From assembly GCA_002348385.1 (NCBI GenBank), contig DEBD01000028.1, positions 127,695 to 191,694 on the forward strand: a DNA stretch of 64,000 bases. The letters are read 5' to 3'. Every line of letters starts with the position of its first letter. Positions within the stretch are counted from its first letter, which is position 1. This document shows positions 49,718 to 58,253 of this stretch, piece after piece. The notes below the pieces were generated by a model that searched no databases, was not told the DNA's origin, and saw nothing but the letters and a program-made list of their open reading frames with translations. Position numbers and translations under genes: made by a program. The stretch comes from Gammaproteobacteria bacterium UBA2965 (GTDB taxonomy: Bacteria > Pseudomonadota > Gammaproteobacteria > Pseudomonadales > Azotimanducaceae).

Positions 49718-52227
49718 TCCAGCACCTCGAGGTGGCCGTCTGTCGCGTTCACCCTGACGCGCTGTCCGGATCGAAGGTCGCGTGTGCAGTTGGCTACGTC
49801 TACCAGGCATGGAATACGGTATTCCCTGGCCACGGTGCCGGCGTGGGACAGATAGCTGCCAACCTCTACTACCACTGCCGCCGCGGTGGGAAACAAGGGC
49901 GTCCATGCGGGATCGGTGTAGGGTGCCACCAGTATGTCTCCCGGTTGCAGTTCGGCCCCCTGGGCTGGGTCCAACAGCACGCGGATGGTGCCTTCGGCGA
50001 GCCCGGGAGAGGCGCAGCTGCCAAGCAGCTGGTTGCTCGAGCTTGGCTCGGCCTGGGGAGGCAGTGTCATGTTTAGCGTGCTCGGCGGCGCAGTCCGGGA
50101 TTGCTCGTTGTAGGTGCGCCGACGCGCGCGCACCGCCTCTTCTAGATCTGACCACTGCAAGCTGTCTTCTTGCAGTGCACGTGCCTCTGGCCAGGAAAGG
50201 AAGAAGATGTCGTCCTGACACTTCAGCTTGCCCATGCCGAGTAGCATTTGCTCCTGCTGTTTGAGCTTCGCTCGTAGAACGTCGAATGCCATGGAGTGAA
50301 AGTGGCGCGTGTTCTCACGTAACGTGACATAGTAGCGCACACGATCGATCAAGCGATCCGCGATCCAACGTTTCAATCGGCTACCCAGCGCCTGGTGTAA
50401 TTCGTCCAGGGCGGCCAGGCGCCGGCCGTGTCGTTCGGTCGCGCCAGTGGACGGCTCGGCTAGGCCGGTTCTCACCATGGCGAGTACGGCGAGGGGGTCT
50501 TCGCGCCACCGGGGCGTAGCCAGGTCGATCTCCTTGGCGCATCGGTGTCCGAAGGTGGCGAGAAACTCGTCCAACGCGGTGCAGAACGGATGGTCGTCCG
50601 GAAGCTCGCTCAGGTGCCTGGCTGTGTTGGGGTCGTGTTCGGCTTCCAGCAAGGCGCACAGATGCGGGTCGGACCTCGCCGTTTCGGCAAGCTCGTGCAT
50701 GCTGTCGACCATCTGACGGGAGAACATGTCGTCGTTCCCGGTGCACACCTGCTCGGTGAGGTTCGGGTCTGCATCCGGAGCGAACTTCTTTAGGAAGCGC
50801 TTCAATAGATCCAGCAGGAAGAAGTAGCGGCTTGCGGATACGTTGGCCTGAAAGATGCGCGCACCGATGGGTTCCAGTGGGTGCTTGCCCAGCGCCAGGG
50901 TGTAAAGGGCTCTGAGCGCGTCCATGTTCGGGTCCTGCTTGACGCGTTCGGCAAGAGTCGCGAACCGCCAAAGCGCGGTGGTCTTGAGCCGTGCGGTTCG
51001 ATGCCAGGTCACGCCGGTGCACAGATAGGCCGTTATCAGCGCGCCCAGCGCCAACGGCACCCGACCCCAGGCAACCTTGATCTCGCTGGGGATGCCGCGC
51101 AGCAGCAGCATTTCCGCCAGCTGTCCGTCGCTAAGCTGAAACGGCATCAGCTGCTTCATGCGGTCGAAGTCCAGATAGTAGCGCCCAGTGATGAACCGTC
51201 CGATAGGGGGCAGCAGGCGTTCAAACAGGTCTACGCTCATGGGAGTGAGCGGCTCGTGGAAGTTCTCGATTACGGGTTTGAAGAGCACCCAACGGCCATC
51301 GGGCGTGTCGAGCGAGGGGGTTGCCAGGCTCGTGCTAACCGGTCGGCTCTGTAGCAGGTACAGCGTGCCGTCCTGGAAGGCCCACTCAATGTCCTGGGGG
51401 GTACCCTGATAGTGGTCCTGCGCTCGTCGTGCGAGGTTCACCACCGCGTTGAGTTGCTCGCTGTCGATGGCGGGTCGGGTCTGTAGTTGAGCGGGCACGT
51501 GGTCGAGCCGGTGTTCGCTGCCGTTGGCAAGGTTTTCGGCGACCTTGAAGCGTTTGCGTCCCACCCGCTGAGACGTGATGGTGCCGTCTTTGGCCATGAA
51601 GAATCGATCGGGTGACACGCGACCGTCTACCAGAGCCGCTCCCAACCCCCAGGTCGCCTCAACCAGCGCATGATCAGCAAACTGGCCGGTGGGATCCTGT
51701 GTGAAGCACACCCCAGAGCTTTCGGCCTGCACCATGCGCTGCAGTATTACGGCCATTCCAAATGGGACACTAGCGGCGTCGGGTCGCTCCTGTCGGTAGG
51801 CGCGGGCGGCGGGCGACCACAGCGACATCCAGCATCTGGTAACCGCATGCTCCAGATCATCCTTCGCGACGTAGTAGTAGGTGGCGTGCTGCCCCGCAAA
51901 ACTCTGCTCGGCGCCGTCCTCACCAACGGCGGAACTGCGAACGACGATCTTGTCTCCATCTTCCTCGGCGCTACCCACCAGCGCGTCGAATGCCTGGTAA
52001 GCGGCTTCCATGAGCTGGGAGTCGATGACCGGCACCGCTGGCGGCTCGGTGGGTGAGCAATCGGGAAAGTGCGTTTGAAATGCAGCGATGCTGATCACGA
52101 AGCCGGGCGGAACCGGCAGTCCTTCCTGCATCAGCTTGCAGAGACTGGCGGCCTTGCCCCCTGCCGTCAGGGCATCTGTGTTGGCGGGATCGGAAAGCGC
52201 AGCGACCCAGGGCGGGGAGTCAGTCAT
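49714..52227 (-). CDS. PEP-utilising dikinase, rifampin-phosphotransferase/PEP-synthase-like
   Basis: An 837-residue protein in three parts, as in rifampin phosphotransferases (about 870 residues). An ATP-grasp domain occupies residues 1 to about 310 (LTAGGKAASLCKLMQEGLPVPPGFVIS, KIVVRSSAVGEDGAEQSFAGQHATYYYV, GVCFTQDPTG, EWAFQDGTLYLLQSRPV). A variable middle domain follows, and a swivelling phospho-His domain near 740-837 contains AAAVVVEVGSYLSHAGTVAREYRIPCLV with the catalytic His. The PEP synthase C-terminal barrel is absent, so it should phosphorylate a small molecule bound by the middle domain. The target is unknown; rifampin is only one possibility. Confidence 0.85.
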   Translation of the reverse strand: MTDSPPWVAALSDPANTDALTAGGKAASLCKLMQEGLPVPPGFVISIAAFQTHFPDCSPTEPPAVPVIDSQLMEAAYQAFDALVGSAEEDGDKIVVRSSAVGEDGAEQSFAGQHATYYYVAKDDLEHAVTRCWMSLWSPAARAYRQERPDAASVPFGMAVILQRMVQAESSGVCFTQDPTGQFADHALVEATWGLGAALVDGRVSPDRFFMAKDGTITSQRVGRKRFKVAENLANGSEHRLDHVPAQLQTRPAIDSEQLNAVVNLARRAQDHYQGTPQDIEWAFQDGTLYLLQSRPVSTSLATPSLDTPDGRWVLFKPVIENFHEPLTPMSVDLFERLLPPIGRFITGRYYLDFDRMKQLMPFQLSDGQLAEMLLLRGIPSEIKVAWGRVPLALGALITAYLCTGVTWHRTARLKTTALWRFATLAERVKQDPNMDALRALYTLALGKHPLEPIGARIFQANVSASRYFFLLDLLKRFLKKFAPDADPNLTEQVCTGNDDMFSRQMVDSMHELAETARSDPHLCALLEAEHDPNTARHLSELPDDHPFCTALDEFLATFGHRCAKEIDLATPRWREDPLAVLAMVRTGLAEPSTGATERHGRRLAALDELHQALGSRLKRWIADRLIDRVRYYVTLRENTRHFHSMAFDVLRAKLKQQEQMLLGMGKLKCQDDIFFLSWPEARALQEDSLQWSDLEEAVRARRRTYNEQSRTAPPSTLNMTLPPQAEPSSSNQLLGSCASPGLAEGTIRVLLDPAQGAELQPGDILVAPYTDPAWTPLFPTAAAVVVEVGSYLSHAGTVAREYRIPCLVDVANCTRDLRSGQRVRVNATDGHLEVLE

Positions 52228-52304
52228 CGCACGTAAGGAGCCTCTTGGGTGCGCCGCATGGCGCGCAATGGTACGCAGTAATAGTCAGCGAGGCTACACG
52301 GGGA

Positions 52305-55300
52305 TTACTTGAGTGCCAGTCGGCCTCGAGGGATTCTTTGCGCCAGTCTTCGCCGTGCGTCTTGCAGCTGCACAGGGATTGCCAGCATGGCGGGCGTGAC
52401 CACCAGAGTTAGCAGGGTGGCGAAGCTGAGGCCCGACACGATGGCTTGAGAAAGGGGCACCCAGAAGTTGGACATCTGCCCACCGTGGATGATGCTGCGG
52501 TTGACCAGGTCCACGGAAAAATTGCTCGCCAGCGGGAGCAGACCAAAGATGGTGGTAATCGTGGTGAGCAGCACGGGCCGCAGCCGTTGCGCGCCGGTTC
52601 GAACGATCACATCGATGTAGTCGAGGTCTGGGTGTTCGCGCCTGATGTGGTTGTAGGTGTCGATCAGAACGATGTTGTTGTTTACCACGATGCCCGCCAG
52701 CGCCACGATGCCGATACCCGACAGGATGGCGCTGAACGGCGCCTGCAGGACGATGAGGCCCAGCAGCACGCCCGCTGTGGACATCACCACGGACAACAGA
52801 ATCAATGTGGACTGATAGATGCTGTTGAACTGTGTCACCAGCAGCACGAACATCAGCAGCAGGGAGAGCGAGAAGGCGACCTGCACGAACGCCATGGACT
52901 CGGCCTGGTCCTCGTTGGTGCCGCGAAAATCGATTTCCACCCGCGGATCTATGGGTTGGTCGGCAAGCCACTGCCCGATGATCTGCAGCTGGTTGTCCGC
53001 CAGCACCCCGTCGGCAACGTTGGCTCGGATATACTCCACCGCTATGCCGTCCACCCTCTGCAGGGTGTCTACGTTAGGTGCCGGAATGCGCTCGACAAAA
53101 TTGGAGATAGGGACCAGACCCGCGTTGGTGGTCACCCGCAGGTCGTCCAGGGTCGAAATGCCGCGATTGCCCAGTGGATAGCGCACTCGGATGTCCACGG
53201 CATCATCGGCCTTGTCGGGCCGGTATTCGCCGACTTTGACGCCGTTGGTGACCAGCTGCACGGCGATCCCAACCTGGGATACATCAGCGCCGTACAGGGC
53301 CGCCTGGGCTCGATCAACCTTTAGCGTCCACTCGATGCCGGGTAGTGACCGGGTGTCTTCGATATCCAGCAACCCGGGCAGCTGGTCCATGTAAGCCCGC
53401 ACCCGGGCCACAGCGGGATCCAGCAACTCTCGCTGGTAAGCGGTGAATTGGACCTCAATGGGTTTGCCTTCGTGTGGCCCCTGCTCGAATGCCATCAGCT
53501 CAACGGCTATTCCCGCGAATTGATCCGTGCGCTCGCGTATCTCCTGGAAAATAGCGCCCGCGCTGCGATCGCGCTGGTTTTCCTCGTGCAGCTCGATGAA
53601 CATGAGCCCCACCTGGTCGAAGCCTCGTGATCCCCCCGGCGTGACGGTGTAGGTGTTCAGGCCCTTGATGTCGCGAACCTGCAGTACTTGTTCTTCCACC
53701 TCGGTGACCAGGCGATTGATTTCATCGGCGGACAAATTGCCCCGCGCCCGCACCGTCAGCTGCGCGAACTGGGTTTCTGAGTCGGACAGGTAGATGGTGC
53801 CTTTGCCGAACTGGCCGTAGGCCACGAATATACTAACCAGCAGCAGGGCGGCGGCCCCCAGGGTCGTTACCGCGTGGCGCGTGGTGCGGTGCAGCAGTCT
53901 GGCGTACAAACCGGTCGCGCCTTTCAGTTCGGTAGGATCGCCGGCCTCCAGAATCTGCATGGAATCGTCGGCACTGTCGTGGGGCTGGCTGGTCTTGCCG
54001 AAAAGCGATCCCAGCACCGGACCAAAAATGAGCGCGTACAGCAGCGAGCCCGTGAGCACCGTGAACACGGTGACCGGCAGATACTGCATGAACTGTCCGG
54101 AAACCCCCGGCCAGAACATCAACGGCACAAACGCGGCCAGGGTGGTGGCCACCGAGGCCACCACCGGACTGCGCATGCGTTTTGCCGCCATGGCATAGGC
54201 GCTGCGGCGCTCGAAGCCTTCCGCCATCTTGCGGTCGGCATATTCGGAGACCACGATGGCGCCGTCGATGAGCATGCCCAGCCCCAGCAGCATGCCGAAC
54301 ATCACCATGAAGTTGAACGTGTAACCGAGCAGGTACAAGAAGGACAGGGCAAACAGGAACGATACGGGAATGCCGAGCCCCACGATGACGCCGCTGCGTA
54401 TCCCCATGGCGGCGACTACCAGCACCATCACCAGCGCCAGAGCGGTGAGAATGTTGCCCTGCAGTTCGGACACCTGGGATTGAGCGAATGGCGCCTGGTC
54501 CTGGGAGAACGACACTTCCACCTGGCTGGGCATGGTTGGTTGGTGTCGCGCCGTGATCTCTTTGACCTTTTCGATCGTATCGATCACGTTGGCGCCCGCC
54601 CGGGTGGTGACCTGCAGGGACAATGCCCGGTTGCCGTTCACCCGGGCGTAACCGGTGCGGTCTTTGAAGGTTCGGCGCACGGAGGCGATGTCGCGCAGGG
54701 TCACCACCGTATCGGCGTTGGCTCGGATCGGCAGATCGAAGATGTCGCGGGCTTCTTCGATGACGCTGGGTACCTTTACGGAAAATCGGCCTTCACCCGT
54801 GTCCAGGCTGCCGGCCGGAATCAGCCGGTTGTTACGCATGATGGTGCTGATGAGCGCTTCGTTGGAGATGGCGTAGGCTTCCAGCGCGCTGGGATCGATC
54901 ACGGCTTCTAACATCTCTTCGCGGTGGCCTTGCAGCCTAACCGCCAGCACCGAGGGAATGGTTTCCAGATCGTCGCGCAATTCCACGGCTTCGTTGTAGA
55001 GCACCCGCTCGGGTACCGCATCGCCGGCCAGATTCACCTGAATGATGGGAAAGTCCGTACTGCTCTCTTCTGAGATAAACGGCTCTTCGGCGGTGCCGGG
55101 CAGCTCGGGTTTTGCCCGGTCTACGGCCTGGCGCACGTCCAGCTCGGCCTGGTCCAGGTCGAATTCGGGATGAAATTCCACGCGCAGGTTGGCTTGCCCT
55201 TCGGACGCGTAGCTGACAAGTTCTTTCACGCCCTCTACGCTCCTGAGTTCCACCTCCATGGGTAGTACTAGCAGTCGTTCTGCATCCTCAGGTGAAATGC

Positions 55301-55460
55301 CTTCATGGAAAAGGGTTACGACGAACAGCGGTATCTGCACCTCGGGGTCGGCGGCGATGGGAATTTGCGTCCGCGCGATAAGCCCGCAGATTACCACCAT
55401 GAACATGATCAGCAGCGTGGTTCGAGTGCGTCGGATGGCACCGTCGATAAAGGCGTACAC
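52305..55460 (-). CDS. RND-family efflux permease
   Basis: A 1051-residue inner-membrane pump of the AcrB/HAE1 superfamily: twelve helices with two large periplasmic loops. The N-terminus (TTLLIMFMVVICGLIARTQIPIAADPEVQIPLFVVTLFHEGISPEDAERLLVLPMEVELRSVEGVKEL) is typical, helix 4 carries GLGMLIDGAIVVSEYADRK (one of the relay acids), and RMRSPVVASVATTLAAFVPLMFW follows. C-terminal VALAGIVVNNNIVLIDTYNHIRR and the LLTTITTIFGLLPLA helices match. It starts at GTG 55460, one base after the fusion-protein stop. Substrate unknown; no outer-membrane channel gene is adjacent. Confidence 0.94.
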   Translation of the reverse strand: MYAFIDGAIRRTRTTLLIMFMVVICGLIARTQIPIAADPEVQIPLFVVTLFHEGISPEDAERLLVLPMEVELRSVEGVKELVSYASEGQANLRVEFHPEFDLDQAELDVRQAVDRAKPELPGTAEEPFISEESSTDFPIIQVNLAGDAVPERVLYNEAVELRDDLETIPSVLAVRLQGHREEMLEAVIDPSALEAYAISNEALISTIMRNNRLIPAGSLDTGEGRFSVKVPSVIEEARDIFDLPIRANADTVVTLRDIASVRRTFKDRTGYARVNGNRALSLQVTTRAGANVIDTIEKVKEITARHQPTMPSQVEVSFSQDQAPFAQSQVSELQGNILTALALVMVLVVAAMGIRSGVIVGLGIPVSFLFALSFLYLLGYTFNFMVMFGMLLGLGMLIDGAIVVSEYADRKMAEGFERRSAYAMAAKRMRSPVVASVATTLAAFVPLMFWPGVSGQFMQYLPVTVFTVLTGSLLYALIFGPVLGSLFGKTSQPHDSADDSMQILEAGDPTELKGATGLYARLLHRTTRHAVTTLGAAALLLVSIFVAYGQFGKGTIYLSDSETQFAQLTVRARGNLSADEINRLVTEVEEQVLQVRDIKGLNTYTVTPGGSRGFDQVGLMFIELHEENQRDRSAGAIFQEIRERTDQFAGIAVELMAFEQGPHEGKPIEVQFTAYQRELLDPAVARVRAYMDQLPGLLDIEDTRSLPGIEWTLKVDRAQAALYGADVSQVGIAVQLVTNGVKVGEYRPDKADDAVDIRVRYPLGNRGISTLDDLRVTTNAGLVPISNFVERIPAPNVDTLQRVDGIAVEYIRANVADGVLADNQLQIIGQWLADQPIDPRVEIDFRGTNEDQAESMAFVQVAFSLSLLLMFVLLVTQFNSIYQSTLILLSVVMSTAGVLLGLIVLQAPFSAILSGIGIVALAGIVVNNNIVLIDTYNHIRREHPDLDYIDVIVRTGAQRLRPVLLTTITTIFGLLPLASNFSVDLVNRSIIHGGQMSNFWVPLSQAIVSGLSFATLLTLVVTPAMLAIPVQLQDARRRLAQRIPRGRLALK

Positions 55461-55461
55461 G

Positions 55462-56601
55462 TCAGCTGCTCGCCACCGGGCGTGTGGAGGTTGGAGCGGC
55501 GGCGGGCATGTCGGTGGCCGGTTCGAAATAGGGCTCGACCTGTTGCCCGGGCACTACCAGCTCTTGCCCTACCGTGATGACGGTAGCCATCTCCGGCAGC
55601 CCCGAAACCCAGACGCCGTCCGCATCTTCCCGCACGATGTCCACGATATGGAACTCAACAATGTTGTTCTCGTTGATGGTGCGCACGCCCACGTTGCCAG
55701 AGTCGTCCAGCGCGAACAGCGCGGGGCTCACCTTCTGTGCCATTACCCGCGCGACGGGTATCTGCATTTGTGTCGTGATGCCTGAGCGGTAGCTGCCTTG
55801 TAGGTTTGCGAATTGAACTTCTACGGGGTAGGTGCGGGTGGCCGGGTCGCTTTGCCGTCCGATGAAAGTAACGGGCCCCGTTACCCGACGACCATCGCTG
55901 AGTTGCCCTGTAACGGTTTGGCCGAGCCGAACCAGATGCACGTCGCGTTCCGCGATACGCCCCACCATCAGCATGGGGTCCAGGTCCACCAGGGTGGCGC
56001 AGGTATCGCCCCGTGAGGCGAAGTCGCCCACCTCCACGTGCACGTCTTCAACCACGCCGGCGAAAGGGGCGCGCACCGAGATGCGCTGCATGTCTAACTC
56101 GCTGCGGGTCAGGGCGGCCTGGGCTGCGGCCAGCTGCGCTTTGGCTTTGGCGATGGCAGCCTCCGATTGGAACCCCTTCGCCTTGAGCCGCAGGCTGCCT
56201 TGGTACTCGATACGCGCCTGCTCAACGGCCTCCCGCGACTCTTCGAGGCTGGCGCCGCGGTCCTCCGTTGCGATGCGGCAAAGCAGGTCACCGCTCGCCG
56301 CTATGGAGCCTCGCTCCACGGGACGTTGGGTAATCCGGCCAGACAGCTCCGTACGGACCTTGACCACCCGCTTGGACTGGGTCCGCCCGCGCAGCACCAC
56401 GCTTTGCGATTGCGCGGAGGCGTTGATCACCTTGGCGCGCACGCGCAGTGGATCGGTATCCTGCAATCTGGCGTCGTTGGCTTCGTTGAGTTCAGCCAGT
56501 GAGGGGTGGGCCGGGGTTTCGTCGTCGCCCAGGCTGCCCGACAGTAACCAGACGATTATGAGAGCGCCTATCCAGGCCGCCATGATGTAGGTATGACGCA
56601 T
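55462..56601 (-). CDS. RND periplasmic adaptor (membrane fusion protein)
   Basis: A 379-residue adaptor: N-terminal membrane helix (YIMAAWIGALIIVWLLSG), barrel-sandwich lipoyl half-motif (VRTELSGRITQRPVERGSIAASGDLLCRI), alpha-hairpin coiled coil around 135-200 (LEESREAVEQARIEYQGSL, ALTRSELDMQ), second lipoyl half (ISVRAPFAGVVEDVHVEVGDFASRGDTCATLVD), then beta-barrel and membrane-proximal domains. It links the RND pump to an outer-membrane channel. It is the first gene of a two-gene operon with the permease. The ATG at 56601 was chosen over 56583, giving a few more residues ahead of the helix. Confidence 0.93.
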   Translation of the reverse strand: MRHTYIMAAWIGALIIVWLLSGSLGDDETPAHPSLAELNEANDARLQDTDPLRVRAKVINASAQSQSVVLRGRTQSKRVVKVRTELSGRITQRPVERGSIAASGDLLCRIATEDRGASLEESREAVEQARIEYQGSLRLKAKGFQSEAAIAKAKAQLAAAQAALTRSELDMQRISVRAPFAGVVEDVHVEVGDFASRGDTCATLVDLDPMLMVGRIAERDVHLVRLGQTVTGQLSDGRRVTGPVTFIGRQSDPATRTYPVEVQFANLQGSYRSGITTQMQIPVARVMAQKVSPALFALDDSGNVGVRTINENNIVEFHIVDIVREDADGVWVSGLPEMATVITVGQELVVPGQQVEPYFEPATDMPAAAPTSTRPVASS

Positions 56602-56690
56602 GGTCAGTCCAACGGGCGCGTACAGCAGAGTGCTACCGAACGTAACACTCTGGCACCAGGGTCGCAACCGGGACCACGACTGGGGGGCCA

Positions 56691-56720
56691 GAAAAAAAGA
56701 ACCCCGCACGAGGCGGGGTT
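56691..56720 (-). terminator. Intrinsic terminator on the minus strand
   Basis: AACCCCGC (56700-56707) and GCGGGGTT (56713-56720) form an 8-bp stem with loop ACGAG; on the minus strand it is followed by CTTTTTTTC (plus strand 56691-56699). It ends a transcript coming from the 39-aa frame at 56774-56893 and lies between that frame and the adaptor gene start. Confidence 0.85.
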
Positions 56721-56773
56721 AGCCATTAGGTCATCACAAGGTCTATGGAGAGTTGTTTGTTGCCTCCGTGGCG

Positions 56774-56893
56774 CTAAAGCGTAGCGAATGAACCCAGGCT
56801 GACCAGCAGGGCAATGAAAGCGCCGAGGAGTAGGACACTTTCGCCTGCCGTTAGTCGGCCTTCGTCTGAGTTTGCCGTGGTGGCTATGCTCAT
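56774..56893 (-). CDS. Overlooked 39-residue membrane peptide
   Basis: A 39-codon frame (ATG 56893 to TAG 56774). It opens with a polar stretch (MSIATTANSDEGRLTAGES) and ends in one hydrophobic helix (VLLLGAFIALLVSLGSFATL) right up to the stop, as in single-pass small membrane proteins. An intrinsic terminator lies 54 bp downstream on the same strand, so a discrete short transcript is implied. No clear Shine-Dalgarno sequence precedes the ATG, which lowers confidence. The flanking 56602-56690 and 56894-57014 regions hold no other gene I can support. Confidence 0.5.
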   Translation of the reverse strand: MSIATTANSDEGRLTAGESVLLLGAFIALLVSLGSFATL

Positions 56894-57014
56894 CGATTGG
56901 GTGTCAGTCCGCACTGCTTACGTCCTAGATCACAACAATACGAGGCCCATGCTATGGCCCAAGTGTGAAGTGCGGTATTAGGCATAGTGGAATCAATATG
57001 GAGGCGTAACCCCG

Positions 57015-57218
57015 TCATCGTGGGGACCCCGGGGGAGTGGCCCATAGCGCGCCATTGCTGTCGGTGTGGTAGTGCCAGCCCAAGTCGTCCAGACGGTTGC
57101 GCAGATGCTCCAGGTCTACCTCCAGCAGTTCTGCGAGTTCCTGCTGGTTCAATACCTCGACCCGTTTGCGCCTGCCACGCCGGCGCCGGTGCAGCGGCCT
57201 GATCTTGAAATCCCCCAC
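57015..57218 (-). CDS. Small basic HTH-like protein downstream of a LexA box
   Basis: A 67-residue protein from GTG 57218, chosen because the longer frame runs through the LexA box and GGGA lies 7 bp upstream of this GTG. It is very basic at the start (RPLHRRRRGRRKRVEVL), then looks like a short helix-turn-helix or winged module: NQQELAELLEVDLEHLRNRLDDLGWHYHTDSNGALWATPP. I do not know the family. The perfect LexA box 25 bp upstream implies SOS induction; DNA binding is inferred from charge and helix pattern. Confidence 0.55.
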   Translation of the reverse strand: MGDFKIRPLHRRRRGRRKRVEVLNQQELAELLEVDLEHLRNRLDDLGWHYHTDSNGALWATPPGSPR

Positions 57219-57243
57219 GGCAGTTCCCGATCGCCATTCTGAA

Positions 57244-57263
57244 TACTGTATATATATACAGTA
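57244..57263. promoter_or_regulatory. LexA (SOS) box, identical to the one at 4342
   Basis: TACTGTATATATATACAGTA again, the same 20-mer as 4342-4361 while the flanking bases differ. It lies 25 bp upstream of the small basic protein gene on the minus strand and 107 bp upstream of the Liv operon on the plus strand; the closer gene is the likely target. The site is a perfect match to the gammaproteobacterial LexA consensus. Confidence 0.9.
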
Positions 57264-57370
57264 TCGTGCGGTGGTCTCCAAGCCAAAGGGCCGGCGGCCG
57301 GCGTGACAATGCCTGGCCTCACCCGGACAATGGGCAACTACCAGGCGGCAGAAAAAGAAAAAAGCCCTAA

Positions 57371-58240
57371 GTGGAAGTTCTCCAGCTACTCATCAGCGGC
57401 ATCTCTCAAGGGTGTGTCTACGGGCTCATCGCGCTTGGCTTCGTGCTGATCTACAAAGCCACCGAGATGGTCAACTTCGCCCAGGGCGACGTGATGATGC
57501 TGGGGGCGTTCGTCGCCGTATCGTTCGTCAATTTGTTAGATCTGCCGTTTGTGTGGGGTGTGCTGGCCACACTGATGGTCATGGGGCTGGTGGGTGCGTT
57601 GCTGGAGCGGTTGCTTTTGCGCCCCATGATTGGCGAGCCCCACTTTGCGGTGCTGATGCTCACCATCGGGCTGGGATTTCTACTACGCGCTTTGGCGGGT
57701 GCCATCTGGGGCAACGAGCCGCGCGCCCTGGAGACCCCCTACGCGGGGGAAGTGCTTCGCCTGGGTGCCGTGGTGCTCGGATACGAGAACGTGGTGATCA
57801 TGCTGGGTACGGTGGTGCTATGCACGCTGTTGTTCCTGTTCTTTCGCTTCACCCGGCTCGGAATCGCCATGCAAGCGGCGTCGCAGAATCAGCTGGCTGC
57901 CTACTACGTAGGCATTCCGGTGAAACGCATCTACTCACTGGTGTGGGCTCTGTCCGCGCTCATTGCCGGCTTCGCTGGCGTGCTCACCGCACCGGTCTCG
58001 CTCATCGATCCGCTCATGGGGTTTGTGGGCATCAAAGCATTTGCGGCCGCCATTGTGGGCGGGTTTGGTAGTCTGCCAGGGGCCATTCTGGGTGGGTTGC
58101 TGGTGGGGGTGGTGGAGCAGTTTGCGGGGTTGTATCTGCCCACCGGGTTCTCCGATGTGAGCGCCTACGTATTGTTGCTGGTGATGCTCATGATTCGTCC
58201 GCAAGGGTTGTTCGCCACCATGCAGCGCAAGAAGGTATAA
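57371..58240 (+). CDS. livH: Branched-chain-type ABC importer permease (LivH-like)
   Basis: A 289-residue inner-membrane permease with eight or so helices. LISGISQGCVYGLIALGFVLIYKATEMVNFAQGDVMMLGAF near the N-terminus, GEPHFAVLMLTIGLGFLLRALAG, the coupling-loop region GIAMQAASQNQLAAYYVGIPVKRIYSLVWALSALIAGFAGVL, and IKAFAAAIVGGFGSLPGAILGGLLVGVVEQFAG are standard for the LivH family. Here the transported compound is probably a carboxylate, given the ligase in the operon. It starts at GTG 57371 without a strong ribosome-binding site and heads the operon. Confidence 0.95.
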   Translation: MEVLQLLISGISQGCVYGLIALGFVLIYKATEMVNFAQGDVMMLGAFVAVSFVNLLDLPFVWGVLATLMVMGLVGALLERLLLRPMIGEPHFAVLMLTIGLGFLLRALAGAIWGNEPRALETPYAGEVLRLGAVVLGYENVVIMLGTVVLCTLLFLFFRFTRLGIAMQAASQNQLAAYYVGIPVKRIYSLVWALSALIAGFAGVLTAPVSLIDPLMGFVGIKAFAAAIVGGFGSLPGAILGGLLVGVVEQFAGLYLPTGFSDVSAYVLLLVMLMIRPQGLFATMQRKKV

Positions 58241-58253
58241 GCGGAAGCTCGCC

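Noticed and set aside
53874..54911. A 345-codon plus-strand open frame
   Set aside because: It is antisense to the RND permease, low-complexity His/Gly/Gln-rich, and without family motifs.
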